Shown piece by piece: positions 35,468 to 48,100 of a stretch of 64,000 bases of DNA. This DNA is from Dipteris shenzhenensis (Eukaryota; Polypodiophyta; Polypodiopsida; Gleicheniales), in NCBI GenBank assembly GCA_047967505.1, contig CM106538.1; one strand, 5' to 3'. Positions within the stretch are counted from its first letter, which is position 1, and each line of letters opens with the position of its first letter. Position numbers and translations under genes: made by a program. Below the pieces are notes generated by a model. The model saw only the letters and a program-made list of their open reading frames with translations. It was not told where the DNA came from and ran no database searches.

Positions 35468-35477
35468 TATTTATATA
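35468..35477 (+). promoter_or_regulatory. TATA-box-like motif upstream of the small gene
   Basis: TATTTATATA is followed by a CT-rich segment (TTTCTCTCTCTTTCTCAC) and then, 238 bp after the motif, by the ATG of the 87-codon frame. The arrangement resembles a plant promoter with a pyrimidine-rich leader, inside a retroelement interior. Confidence 0.4.
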
Positions 35478-35714
35478 CCCGGGATTTCTCTCTCTTTCTC
35501 ACTTCAGCACTTCAGCGCATGGAGGCGAATTTCCCACCCTCTTTCTGTCTGAGATCAGCCTCTCAGATTCCGCCATCTTTCTTGTTGTCCTCTACCCGCC
35601 TTCTTCCTTGATTCCACGCAGCCCCAGATTCTCTTTTTGTAAGTGTGAAGAGCACGCGTTTGGACGCAGTTGCTTTTCTTCTAGTCCCTCTCCCGTGCGA
35701 GATATTTTTCAGCC

Positions 35715-35978
35715 ATGGAAGGACATCAAAGTAATGAGACACCTACGTTGGATTACTGTTTTATTGAGATGGAGGACGAGGCTACATCGGAGGTTATTCC
35801 TCGTAGACCTCATGACCTGCTACGAGAGATGAATTCCTTGATGGATGAACTTTGGGCAGCTCTTCACTACTATAAAACCCCTCAGTACCAGAAGTATATT
35901 AAAGAAGGCTCATGCTGTTCTAAATGTAGACAGCTTGTTTTAGAGTTTTTATACCGCTTCCGTGCTATTGAGAAGTGA
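35715..35978 (+). CDS. Small 87-residue protein of unknown function inside the LTR element
   Basis: The frame starts at an ATG in GCCATGGAAG, a favourable context, and ends with TGA. The product is acidic at the front (FIEMEDEATSEVIP) and helical later (LLREMNSLMDELWAAL), with a CCSKC cysteine cluster near residue 68 and a basic end (FLYRFRAIEK). Composition looks like a real protein, unlike the rest of the interior. It may be a captured host exon, a truncated gag, or a small element-specific protein. I recognise no family. No introns are evident, and the frame has no stops or frameshifts. Confidence 0.4.
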   Translation: MEGHQSNETPTLDYCFIEMEDEATSEVIPRRPHDLLREMNSLMDELWAALHYYKTPQYQKYIKEGSCCSKCRQLVLEFLYRFRAIEK

Positions 35979-37936
35979 TGAAGAGGTTGAAATCCTCAGT
36001 TTTGACCGACACCTAATTATTTTTTGCTCGACTGGATCTTTTAAACCACTCTTGGTTCAAGAAGCTCCCCAATTTTGCATGAATTATGTTCTAAATTGTC
36101 TTGTTATTAAATTGACCAGGTTTTGGTTAATTCGGATTTGATTTGTAACTAAGTGGCATTTATAATTTGATTGGTTTTTTCAAATTATATAACGTGTACT
36201 TTTGTTCCATATATCTTGCAGTTTTTTAGATATATGGTACATTGAGGATGCCTGAGACTTTGTTACATCTTAAACTGGACTTAACTAAGACAATTGGATT
36301 TCCCTTTCTCGAATCTTGGTGCGTAGATTCCTGTTTGGTTTCTATTTGAAGTTTTGATCTCGATGTGATTGTGAGTTATGGCGTTTCTTCGAGTTACTGT
36401 TTGGACATATGAAGGTTCTTATTGATTAGACCAGGATGAGTCTTGTTGGATACCTTCTTTGAATCATGTCCAAAGGCGGGGTCATTCTGATTCTGACTCT
36501 TTTAGCCCAAGGTCGTGGATAGCAGGATTCAAGAGTTGTTAGGGATGCTACATGCTGTTTCCTTCTTTGACCTATTGGTTGGGGTATTGTAACACAAGGG
36601 GGTGATATAATCACATTAAGAAAAGGATTGAGAATGGATTTGCCACCCTGACTCAATCTGGGATCATCTGAGTTGAAGAGGGATTGGCTACCTGATTCAC
36701 TCATATTGTCCACTGAGTTTTTTATTTGCAGTATACTTTGGTGGTATGGGACACTAAGGTATGTTACACTTAAGATTCTCTGATGTGGTGGTATAATCCA
36801 GCGTGAAATAATACCCAAGGACCTCTAGGGTGAAGTACAAGTAGGCTGAATTGAATTGGGGGCAACCTGATTAGATTTTTTTTTACGAGGGCTGACTAAG
36901 ATTCTTTACCCTGAGAGAAGCCATGTTTTTTTTGGGTTCAACCCTGGAGCTCCATAGTCTAGACTCAATCTCAAGGAGGGTTACCGCATATCTTCTGATG
37001 ATGGTATGTCAGTGCCTTGTTTGGAACTTGATGTTCCTAGATAAGAGATCCTAAGAACTGGATGATCCTGTGATTGGAGCGGTTTATTGTGCACAAGTTT
37101 ATACAGGATATTCGATAGTGGATCTTGTTTTAAGAGATTTCGGATTGTATGTTTCCGTAGTCTTTGGATCACATAGGATGTTATTCCTATGATGGTTGAC
37201 TTTAAACATGTCTAGAACAGTACCATTGACTGGATATAGCCAACTGAATTTTTACTAATTATCCTCATGTAGGGGCATTTCGAGGATAGATCAAGGGGAC
37301 CATATTTTTGGTCAGGATTTTGCCCATTGATACTTCCATGAAGATTCTTCCATCATGAGTTATGAACGGGACCTAATTGTTCTACGATGGAAAGTCTGTC
37401 ATGTATTTCAACCCAAGAATTTGAATTACAAGGGTATTCCGTTGAGGGATTTTCTGAATACTAAGTAATTCAAGAATTAGGGTTGATAGAAGTTGCAACC
37501 AAAAAATTGGCCTCGAGCGGTTCAATTGATGGGGTTGTTCGAACAATGATTCCTCGATCTCAACCTAAGATTTTGAGTTCAAGGATACTCAATAGATAAG
37601 GTTGATAGAATCATTTACCTTTAAGTATAGATTTTACCATGCTTGTGTACGGATATGTCAACAGAACTAACTTTGTGGATTCAGGCGTTACTTGATTTCT
37701 CGAGGAGAATACTCAATGATACATAACCTTGTTTAGATTGCGAGATTTACTTTCCTTGGGTTGGTTATCACAGATTGTGGCTTTGGCCTTGGATTCTCTT
37801 TGATTTGAATCTCATGGAAAGTATAGCACACTCAAACTGATAGTCAGAGTATAGTTATTGGCATTGACTCATCTTCACAGAGAGTTTTCAGGCTTTTTGG
37901 TGAACTCAGGAGTGAGTTCTTAGAGGAAGGGGAGTA

Positions 37937-38427
37937 TGTCATGTGCATGGTGTACCTAGGGTTGGATAGCAGGTTAACGTGGGCTACGGGATAGCATAGG
38001 GCTGGATGGCTATTTTTAGCCGAGATTGCTATATATAGAGATTGATTCATATATAGTGCTCGCTTTATATGGAGGGAGCTATTCATAGCATTGTGCTATC
38101 TATAGCGGGTTTCCTTCTATATAGAGGGAGGGCCAGTGCTATTGTGCAGATCAGTTGAGCGCTCCTCAACTGATGGATGGGGCTTGGACCCAGGCCGGGA
38201 CTTTGGCCATCTACATGGCGGATCATAGGTGGTGTATCGAAGGTCTTCTGGACGGGCTCAGGTGGTATGGGACGCCTGGGTTAGATACGGGCCTATGGAT
38301 GAGTCGAGCTGTAGCCCACATGCTCGGGGGTGGTCGGGAGGATCGAGGCACTTGCGCTATGATTCTGGTTGTTTCGAGGACGAGACTCTAGGTCAGTGAT
38401 AGGGTCAGATCCTGCGGGGTCGTGTCA
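37937..38427 (+). mobile_element. LTR 3 (491 bp), 3' LTR of the non-autonomous element
   Basis: It starts TGTCATGTGCATGG after the polypurine tract and ends GGGGTCGTGTCA. It is the same length as LTR 1 and nearly identical to it. The bases after it (TTATAG) do not repeat the five before LTR 2, so no ordinary target duplication brackets LTR 2 to LTR 3. Confidence 0.9.
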
Positions 38428-38890
38428 TTATAGCACTAGGAAACTTGTGCCAAAGAAGAGCGCTAGGATAGAGAAGCTAGAGAAGAATGGGATTGTGCAG
38501 CTAAGGAATGGGAATGTACCGATAGAGAAGCCCGAGGAGAACGAAACCAATCAACCGATAAAGATGCTGAAGAAGAACGGGATCGTGCAACTACAATACT
38601 GAGAGTTTAGAGAAGCCAAAGAGGAGGGAGATCGAGAGGTTTGAGATGTCAAAGATGGGCAGGTTAAAGCATTGATCCCGTTTTTGCTCTAGGCTAAAAT
38701 ACCGAGCGCACCCTACTAGCTCCACCCTGTACAAAGGCTGCGCTCCAAGGGAAGCTCAAGTTTGACATGTATGACAGGACAACAAAATCATTTGTACTCT
38801 TGTCTTGGCTCAATCAACTAGAGAGTTATTTTTCCATTATGCAGAGACAAGACATGAGAGGTGCATCCTTGCTTCCATGCACTTGATAGG
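38428..38890 (+). pseudogene. Ty3/gypsy gag N-terminal fragment
   Basis: A charged region with a repeated EKLEKNGIVQL/KMLKKNGIVQL phrase is followed by LKFDMYDRTTKSFVLLSWL and LESYFSIMQRQDM. The latter resembles the F-DG-...-WL-LE-YF start of a gypsy capsid domain. Stops follow immediately (TGATAG near 38884). It stops where an LTR-like segment begins and belongs to a different copy from the downstream polyprotein. Confidence 0.55.
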
Positions 38891-38904
38891 GGAAGCCACT
38901 GCAA

Positions 38905-39213
38905 TGAAGGGGGAAAAAGGGCCAATTTAGAGGCCCTTTAGAGGCCTTTTAGGTGGAAAATGTGGAGGGACTCCCATCCACCCCCTGTTGTACACTTTTT
39001 GATGTGAAATCTAATCTTATCTACTTCCACCTTCTTCTTCCTACGTTTTGCCTACACTCTTCCCCAATCTCTCTCTATCTTCCTCTTCCCCTCACCCTCT
39101 TCTCTCTCTTCGCTCCCCTCTCTCTCTCTCTCTCTCTCTCTCCCCTTCTTTCTCTCCCCTACCCTCTCCCCCATCTTTGGCCTTCCCAAATCTGCCCCTT
39201 CTCCTGCATTGCA
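38905..39213 (+). mobile_element. LTR end of the gypsy element
   Basis: A pyrimidine-rich segment (including a CT microsatellite at 39119-39142) ends CTCCTGCATTGCA, one base before a primer-binding site. Its last 90 bp match the end of the LTR remnant at 48.63-48.72 kb (CCATCTTTGGCCTTCCCAAA). The left boundary is uncertain; TGTTGTACAC at 38985 is a candidate start. Confidence 0.6.
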
Positions 39214-39214
39214 T

Positions 39215-39227
39215 TGGTATCAGAGCT
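39215..39227 (+). promoter_or_regulatory. Primer-binding site of the gypsy element
   Basis: TGGTATCAGAGCT follows the LTR end by one base and matches the initiator-tRNA primer consensus in its first twelve positions. Confidence 0.8.
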
Positions 39228-39269
39228 CCTTCCTAGGGCCATGTGCTTCTCATTCTCAGTGCTGTCTAC

Positions 39270-42200
39270 TGGATGGACTCCATGCAAGCAGAAGGAGTTC
39301 AACGTCAAGCAAGTATAACGAAGACCAACTGTAAGATGGAGCAATACAGTGTCAACGACCAGCTTCAAAATCAACTGAAAATCCCATGAGGATTGCGGGC
39401 TGCAACGCATTGCTGTCCAGCGCCAAGTCCATTGCTGTAAGCCGTCACCTAAGCTTCACTGCAAGCGATGCCATCTTCTACACAGACGGCTTCATCAGCA
39501 ACTTGCAGCCATAATAGCGCTTCCTTCTACGAATCCATCATTTCTTCAAAATGATGGTTACTACCTTCGTATCCCCACTCGTCTTAGATCAGTACTTGGC
39601 TGACTTCTATGCATTGTCACAGACTGGTACAGTCCAAGAGTATCTGCAGTGCTTTTGGAGACTTTCCATGTTTGTACAGGACGTATCTAAGAAAGGGAAG
39701 TTGGTGCGTTTCATCTAGGGATTGAGTCCTTTCCTAGCTGCATATCCGAAGGCACATAACCCTCAGACTATTGAGAGGGCAGCCTAGCTTGTAGAAGTGT
39801 TTGAGCCCAAATATGTCAGCAAGTATAAAATAGCAGCGGGCAGCACATACGGGAATGCAAATGAGGCTGAGAAGAAGTGTAAGGTGACTGATTGGAATGA
39901 TAGGAAATCTGCAGCAGCACCTTTTCCACGGTTTCCTACTGTTTTATGGAGTAAGATGCTCTATGCTAAGCCATACACGCCATCAGATGCCAAGCTAGGA
40001 ACCAAGCCTACTGCTGGAAAGGAAAAATCAGCAATTCAGCAGTATACTAGGGCTATAATGGACAGTAGGAAGAAAGCAAACTTGTGCTTTAAGTTTGGCG
40101 AGAAATGGAAGATGCGGAACACTAGCTCAGCCAAGCTTAGCATGATCATTGAACTCTCTGATGATGAGGCTTTAGTTGATGCCACAGAGTTCTTGGATGC
40201 CTCCCATGATGGGATGGCAAGAACACATGATTTTGACGAGGTTCTTGACATTGGAGCCATGAAGGGAACTGAATTTCCTTTTGATCTGGGTGGCGCTACT
40301 GTGTTCATGTTATGCAATCACTTGACATTCAGCCCGCTCGTGGCATGCGAGGTCGTAGGCCTACATCTTTTCTTGTGGAGCATCAGGTTGCTATACCTTT
40401 TCATGCACGTGAGGATGCTAATGGTAATGCTCCTGTGGATGAGGAGATCTATTCGGATGCGCAGCAACAATTTATGCTATCTCTTTTCATGCCTTGATGT
40501 GTGCCAAAAGTGCTGAAACTATCAGATTGAAAGGGATGATTAATGGCAGGACTGTTCACGTGTTGGTGGACAGCAATAGCACTCACAGTTTTATTAATTG
40601 CAAAACCTTACAGAAGGTGGGACTCGTTGCTACTGAAATAGATCACGGGCTGAGAGTAGAGGTGGCAAATGGACAGCATATGATCAGCAATTGGTTTGCC
40701 AGGATGCACGAATCAAGTTCTCTGATGATTATGAATTTGCAGGTGATCTCTTGGCATTGGATATGGGCCCAATAGATGCTGTCTTGGGCTGTGATTGGTT
40801 GAAATCATTGGGCAAAATCAGCATGGACCTAAATGCTTTGTCACTTAGCTTTGTCCACAGCATAGTATTGCAACCCCTAAATTGCAGGTCATTTCAGCAA
40901 GGCAGCTGACCAAAGAGCTCAAGAGGGAGTGTGCCATCTATGCGCTGAATGTGTCAGTATCTAAGGAGGGCAGCATTCCCCATGTTAAGGATTGTGATAT
41001 GCAGAAATTGCTCTCAGAATTTGCTGATGTGTTTGCTGATATGCCTTCACAGTTGCCCCCAAGGAGAGATGTTGATCATGCCAGAGTCTTGGAATCCGGT
41101 AGCAAGCCAATTAATAAGGCCCCATACCACCATCTATCTAAGGTAGAAGGGGGAGAAGTGGCAACACAGGTGCGAGAATTGCTAGAGAAGACTTTTATCT
41201 CTCATAGCACTTCTCCTTTTGCATCCCTTGTACTCCTGGTAAAGAAAAAAGATGGCTCATACTGCATGTGCATTGACTATAGAGACTTAAATAAGGTTAC
41301 TATCAAGAATAGGTTTCCGATCCCTAGGATTTTCGCACAGAGAGAGGTTTATATGAGTTCAAAATGATGCCTTTTGGATTGACCAATGCACCGGCTACTT
41401 TCTAGGCACTCATGAACAAGATTTTGCAGCCCCTTCTTGACTTATGTGTGATGGAATTTTTTGATGACATCCTCTTTACAACAAGGATAAGCAGGAACAC
41501 ATCAATCATGTCAAGCAAGTGCTGGAAATTCTGAGGTTGCATTAGCTTTATGCTAAAGCCAGCAAGTGTACTTTCATGGTAAGAGAGGTTGAGTATCTTG
41601 GTCATATTGTGAGCAGGGATGGAATTCGGGTGGATCCAGCCAAGGTCAAATGCACAAGGGAGTGGCCACAACCACAGAATCCCACCAACTCAGAGGCTTT
41701 TGGGTCTTGCTTCTTTTTATAGGAGATTTATTGAACATTTTGCCAAGAGGGCAGCCCCTCTCGCTGACTTGTTGAAAAAGGATGCTTTCAAGTGGTCACA
41801 AGAAGCACAACTCACTTTTGAGGACCTTAAAGATGTCTTGAGTAATGCACTTGTACTTGTATGCCCGGATTTTTCACGGCCCTTCAATGTAGAGACAAAT
41901 GCAAGTGGCAAAGGCCTGGGGACTGTTCTGAGACAAGAGCTTGGAGTTATAGCTTTCGAGAGCAGAAAATTTGAGGCCAAGGAATTGAACTATCATGTTT
42001 ATGATCAGCAAATGTTGGCTATCCTACATGCTTTCGAGACATGGCACCACTACCTGTACGGTGGAAAGATTAAAGTTAAGACGGATCATAGGACACTCAA
42101 GTACTTTCATACGCAGCGCAATATGTCCATGAAGCAGAAGAGGTGGTTGGCTGCAGTTCAGTCCTATGACTTTGACATTGAGTGCAGGAAGGGTAAAGAA

Positions 42201-43539
42201 AATGTGGTTGCCGATGCCTTGTCTAGAATGTGGGCTTGTAGTTTATCTGTCATTTCCACCATCTGTCAGGAGTGGATTCATGGGATCCAGGTAAAATATA
42301 TGCAGAATTCAAAGGCAGCTCTCATATTTTTGGGGAGCCTTCAATCCAAGGGCATGCTGAATTTAAGCTGCATAATGGGCTGTTGTACTGCAAGGACATA
42401 TTTATCTTGTGCCGGACTCCAAGTATACATTGCTGGTTTTGCACGAAATGCACTCATCTCCTATGGCAGGACATGTGGGTATCACTAAGACATATGAAAA
42501 GGTCAAATAGAGCTTCATCTGGGATGGCATGTAGTAGGATGTGGTTCAATATGTCACTGAATGCTTGCCTTGCCAACAGAATAAGGTGGACAAACCGCAG
42601 GTCTTTTACAGCCATTACCATTCCAGAAGGCAAATGGTCTCACATAACTATGGATTTCATCACAGGGTTTCCTTCTACAAAGAGGGGATGGGATAGCATT
42701 TATGTGGTGGTGGATAGAATGACAAAACATGCTCACTTCATACCCACTAAGACCTTGTATTCAGCATCACAGGTTGCTTGGCAATTTATTGAGCATATTT
42801 TTAAGCATCATGGCTTCCCTCAGGAAATTGTTAGTGAGAGAGATGCAAAATTTATCTGTCACTTTTGGCAGGAGTTATTCACAGCAGTGGGTACTCTCCT
42901 CACATCTAGCACTACTTACCACCATGAGACGGATAGTCAGAAAGGGTGAACAAATGCGTGGAGGAATACGAATACTTTAGGCACTTTTGTCATGATACAT
43001 AGAAGTCTTGGGATAAGTGGTTGGCTCTTGCTGAATTTTGTTACAACATTACTAAAGACCTTTCCATTGGCATGAGCCCTTTTGCAATGTATGGATATAA
43101 GATTGGGATGCCGCCTCTTATTTCAGACATGGCTGTGAAAACTCAGCAAGCAAGAAGTGACTTGGAAAGAATGGATGCCCTTCTGCAGTTGGCTAACAAG
43201 ACTATGCAGGATGCCCAAGCCAAGCAGAAGAAGTATGTGGATGAACGCATGGGGTATCCATCTTTTGAAGAAGGAGATTATGTGCATTTACGCCTTCTTA
43301 AGTACCATTATGCCTCGCTGAAAGGTAACGCCAACACGAAGCTTGCTCACAGGTATTACGGTCCCCACAAGATCATCGGCCAAGTTAAAGAGGTGGCATA
43401 TGAGTTGGAGCTTCCCAGTACCTCCAAGATTCATAATGTTTTCCATGTGTCCTTGCCGAAGCTACATGTAGGACATCATGTCCAAGTTCTTTCGGAGTTA
43501 CCACCTATTGATGAGGTGTTGGATCATGTGCCTGCTTAG
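39270..43539 (+). pseudogene. Ty3/gypsy gag-pol relic
   Basis: Plus-strand blocks run in gypsy order. Gag: 39590-40320, with YLADFYALSQTGTVQEYL and a CCHC-like remnant LCFKFGEKWKMRN. Protease-like: 40536-40800, VHVLVDSNSTHSFIN, where the expected DSG reads DSN. Reverse transcriptase: 40882-41470, [45 protein letters not shown] and FFDDIL at the catalytic YxDD position. RNase H: 41690-42230, FYRRFIEHFAKRAAPL, TNASGKGLG and KTDHRTLKYF. Integrase: 42480-43080, PEGKWSHITMDFITGFP and GFPQEIVSERDAKF. A C-terminal chromo-like tail ends in KIHNVFHVSLPKLHVG. Many stops and frameshifts, such as TAG at 41403-41405 and breaks near 41620 and 42950, make it inactive. Integrase downstream of RNase H confirms gypsy rather than copia. 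Confidence 0.92.
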
Positions 43540-44021
43540 GGCACGCCCTCATGGGGGGGACCTTTGCTATACAAGGTCTTGTGAAAGAAGCTCGTTGGTT
43601 GGAGGTACATGTTGGTTAGTGCATGCTGATTGGTTGAATTACATACGTGCCCTTGATTGGCGCGAATCTGTGCATGGGAGCCAAGTGGAACGACCTGTGC
43701 ATGGCGGTTAGCTGAATAGTTGGTGTTCTAGTGACCTTCACAAAGATGGAGCGGCTACGGGCGTGATTCTTTTCCGAGCTCTAGCTCATGAGAGTCGTTT
43801 GAGGATGAAGTGTTGTCGCCAACCTCTCTCTTGGATGGATCTAGATTTTAATGTATTGGTAGCTGCTAGAATAACTTGTGTCTATCATAGGGTCGTTTAG
43901 GTGTGTCTCTGTGTTGCAAGGTCTGTAGTTGTGTCTACTTTGTAATCAACAACAAGGTTGGTCGGCCTGAGCTGAAGGTCCATGCAAAGGTTGAAGGTTT
44001 TGTAATTAGATCATATGGGGA
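43540..44021 (+). other. 3' untranslated part of the gypsy relic
   Basis: Immediately after the polyprotein stop there is a purine run (ATGGGGGGGACC at 43550-43561) that could be the polypurine tract. The following 460 bp contain no gene and no clear LTR start. The segment ends at a LINE-like fragment. Confidence 0.4.
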
Positions 44022-45011
44022 TTGCACATCAGGGAGACGAGGTTGCCATGGTTGGCTCTCGATTCCTCGATGAGGTTGGCAGCAGAGGGAGACGAGCGAT
44101 GCTGGTATGCACGGACTCACAGATGGTTTGTGAGACTAGGGTTCCACATCGATAGGATACCTCCTTTTCAGTACAGTTTAGATGCCCCTCTGGTACTCCC
44201 ACCCACCATCCCGATTGGGCCACACACCAACCAAGTCATTCGTGAGGATCTCCTGCAGCTACACACCTTTAGGACCTGGTTGGAGCTTCCAGTGAAGCTG
44301 AGTTTCTACAGAGATTATTGTCTTCGTATTTCGGAGGAGAGATTCATCACACCACCGGGGTACACTGAGCTTCATATGCCTCACTCACTACGGATCTCCA
44401 TCGGATAGTTTCAGGTATCATCACACTGCCTCCGCATAGAGGGCAGCAGAGCAGAGGGGATTCCTAGGGAGCATCGCTTATGCATATTGTGCGACTGTCG
44501 AGAGGTCGAGTCGAAGGAGCATTTTATTTTCAGGTGCCCAGTGTACTACGAGATCCGAGGTCGCTACCACTGCCTCTTCAGAGACAGCTCGGGGCTCCTT
44601 TCCAGATTCCTCGCCTACCGAGATCAGAGATGCCTCGCGACCTTCATTCACGAGGGGGTCCGACACAAAGAGTACTTACTCAGGCGACGGGGCTTGGCCA
44701 CATCATCATACACCTCTCAAAGCAGGATCACAGAGTTCTTCCCATCGAGTGACATTGATCGTTCAGTCTCTAGCCACAGACGTGACAGAGACCCAGACCC
44801 GACGACCTCAGCACGACACACAAGACATCGAGGGGACACACGGATCACTCTGGGGGACCTCCCGTCATTGTTTAGACCCGGGATACGTCCCACGGGAGTC
44901 ATGGTGGCTTTGGTCTTGCATCGAGCCTCGTCCAGGAGATCGAGACGTACATCACCCCTTGACGGGCACCAGCGTCCCATCACCGGCTATGCACCAGCTA
45001 GGGCGACATGA
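44022..45011 (+). pseudogene. C-terminal zinc-binding fragment of a non-LTR reverse transcriptase
   Basis: The plus strand reads LRISIG, a TAG at 44406-44408, a short gap with further damage, then a cysteine block LCDCREVESKEHFIFRCPVY and RGRYHCLFRD. The spacing C-x-C...H-x4-C with EHFIFRCP is the hallmark of the zinc-binding tail (zf-RVT type) of LINE-like reverse transcriptases. The upstream part (44022-44408) probably belongs to the same protein. No polymerase motif or poly(A) tail is visible, so this is an internal scrap. The long frame beyond 44700 is R/S-rich and not conserved-looking. Confidence 0.6.
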
Positions 45012-45117
45012 CATACGGAGGATTCCGCTCCACTCCAATCCTTTTCTTTTCATTGTTACATCCAGATGTATTTGATTTGATTATGTATGATCAGACTTAG
45101 GATTCAACATGGGTGAT

Positions 45118-48100
45118 CTTAGTTTTTTCCATACGTTACCATACGCATACGTCATACGAGTACGGAAGTATGATTGGAGTATGGTTCAGCCTTTGGGGCT
45201 GAAACATACGTGACCCTAGTTTTATCCAAAAAATATAGATTGATCATTGATCATTGTACACATTAAATTGACACAGAGGTATTTACTATTAAATTGAAAC
45301 TTGAAACTTGTATAATTGTATTAATTTTAAAGTTGTCAATCATGAGTCATGAGTCATGAGTCGTGAATCGTGATTCTTCATTCATGAAAGACTCCAGCCT
45401 CCAGAGACCGTAGTCATCTAGATTCTAGATTTTGATACATCATAGATGGAATCATAGATCATAGATCAATAATCAATACTACACCAAAAGGTCCAAAACA
45501 TCATGATCAAACTTCAAAGGAAGTAGGTACACCGTATTAGTAACTACACCAAAACATCATAAAGAAAAGGCTGCCAGTGTGCCACCGCCTCAAGCTGCAT
45601 CTTCATTCTCATCCTCTTGCTCATCCTCATCCTCATCATCATCTGCATCAATGCCTGCACCCTCCTCATCCTCCTCCTGCTCCTCATCACTATCATCCTC
45701 ATCTGCCTCGCCATGGAACTCCAAAAGACTAGAGCTGCTTGAAGCTGCAGCAACATCCATCGTTCATGTAAGTCTAACAATAGGGGCTGCAATGTCTTCT
45801 CCCTCTGTATCTGCTTGCGTCGCTAGCAGCCTATCATCATCCTTCTCCTTGTTGATCATTTCTAGGGTCACTTCTATCTTCTCAAATCCCCTTTCCTTGA
45901 TTTTGGAAATGAGACGCAAATTAGTATGGATGTATACTAATTTCTCGGTATTCTTTGGAAGCAGCCTATTCCTTCTTTTAGTATGGATAAGAGAGAATGT
46001 GCTCCAATTCCTCTCACAAGGAGAAGCACATGTGCCTTGCGAGAGCACTCGAAGAGCTAACCGCTGTAAATTTGGTGTGTGAGCCCCAAATGTCTCCCAC
46101 CATTTCACCCCTTGGTGCATTCTCTTTTCATCCTTTGCAATCGCACGAGCAAATGGGCCTGACATGGATTTGTAAATATCCAACTCATCACATAAGGTGC
46201 CTTGGCTGTCAACATCATACTTGGTGTACCGCTCTATGGCATCCATCCACCCATCGTGCACCTCCTTGTCACTATCTAGATCTTTCTCTCTCCAAATAGG
46301 ATGGAGAACAAACGCTGCCGCATGCAATAGAGAATGCATCATATTCCACTTGTCAACACATAAGGCTCTAACATCAGCCAGCTTTGAGGATTCAATCCCA
46401 TCAATAGTTGCCATCTTCTCGACCATCCGATCAGTGAGTTCATATACAAGTCCCATGGTAGCCCCTTCCCTATCAGCCAGGCGAAGGATCTTCAAAATAG
46501 GTGCACAAAGCTTCACAATGAGTCTTGCATCTTGCCAAAATGAAGCACCCAATATAATAGAAGACACCTGTTGTGCTTTCACAGTGCGTGACACCTTCTT
46601 CTTGCAATACTCATCACTGACAACCATGCGACGCAATCCATTGTATACCCTCTCATCCAACAAGTTTGCTAACATGATAAACATGTAAGCAAACCGTGTT
46701 TGTGCTGGCTTCACCAATTCCTTCTTGCTGAATTTTCTATACATTTCTAACACGGTGTGTTTCCGGGTAACAAATGTCACAATCATGTTAGCATGTACCA
46801 ACACTGGCTTTACCCATGGAAGCTTTCCAATGTCCTCAAACAAGAGGTCAAGGCAATGGCATGTGCATCTAGTATAGAAAATGTGAGGCCACTCTTCCTC
46901 CACCAATTCTCCTGCCCGCACACAGTTAGATGCATTGTCCATACACACCTGCACCACATTTTCAGCCCCAACATCAAGAATGGCATCTTTCAGTATCCCA
47001 AAGATGTACTCCCCTGACTTATACTGCCCACTTGTGTCCACGGACTTCAAGAAGGCTGAACCAAATATGCATGAGACCATAATATTGATTATAGGCCGGC
47101 GTCGAGTGTCAGACCAACCATCACAAGTTATGGTGCAGCCATATTTTTTCCACTTATCCCGAAACTGTAGCATCTCTTGATCTATGCATACTGCTTCATT
47201 AGTTAGCTCCGTTGTGCGCAAAACATTGTAGGATGGAGGCTTGAAGGTAGGCCCAACTTGGCCAATGGCACGAACCATCTCCAAAAAATAAGGGCTCCTC
47301 ACCTTCCAATGAGGAATATCCTCTGCAAAGAAAAAACGACGGAGAGCAATGTATGCATCCTTCCGTGCTTGTGACTCCCATGCCTTTTCCAAGGTTCCCT
47401 TTGACGTCTTCAACTTCTTTTGCTTTGGCTCATATGCACTGCCAGATGCATTTCCACTTGCAGTACCACTCACTGAGGCATCTCCCAAATCAGCCACATC
47501 TTCAACAAGCTGTTTTGCAGCAGTTTTTAGGGCCACCTTTGCCTGCAATCTTCGACAAGTATCTTTCACATTTTGAGGAGGAGCAGTACACTTGTCAACC
47601 CCCAAGCCTGTGAGCCCAAGAAAATGTGCCCTTATACGGGTCGGTCCTCCATCCCATGAATGAGGGCAATATTTACATTTACAAGTGAATTGGCCCTTCC
47701 CCAAAGGCTTCAAGGCCTCTACAAATTCCCATTCTGGTCCTTTTTGTCTTCCCATTTGTAGATCTGCAAGCTGCAAATTTGCAAAAGAGGGCAAATAAGG
47801 CATTGGGCAAAGGAACAATTTCCAAAGAGGGCTTGAAGTCCTTGCAGGCTGCCCTGTTAGATGGCATCAACTAAAGAGAGAGCACTTGCTGCAAAACAGG
47901 AAAAAAAAGCAGCCATTGCATTTACCTTGACACTTGGAGCAGGTAGAACGTAGAGGCAAGCTGCGGGCTGCAATTGTACGGTGACCACTCACCTCCAAAG
48001 CAAGTAGAAGAGGGCAAAGGGCTGTCTAAATAGAGGGCAGCAAGGTGCTGAAGAAGAGGGCAAACTGAAGAAGAGTGACGGGCTGAGGGGACTCGGGAGT

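Larger units (their letters stand above)
34740..37936 (+). mobile_element. Internal region of a large non-autonomous LTR element
   Basis: This 3.2-kb interior lies between the primer site and the polypurine tract GAGGAAGGGGAG (37923-37934). I find no protease, reverse transcriptase, RNase H or integrase motif in any frame, so the element could move only by borrowing proteins. Length and lack of pol fit a LARD-type derivative. A TATA box and a short coding-like frame at 35.47-35.98 kb are its only gene-like content. The remainder (35980-37840) is AT-rich and non-coding; the 130-codon minus frame at 36426-36818 shows no domain. Confidence 0.8.

Noticed and set aside
36426-36818. 130-codon minus-strand frame in the non-autonomous LTR element
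   Set aside because: AT-rich, no domain, and lies in sequence otherwise devoid of coding potential.
45579-46688. Plus-strand frames opposite the hAT transposase
   Set aside because: They are antisense to the transposase or to its acidic, serine-rich flank.
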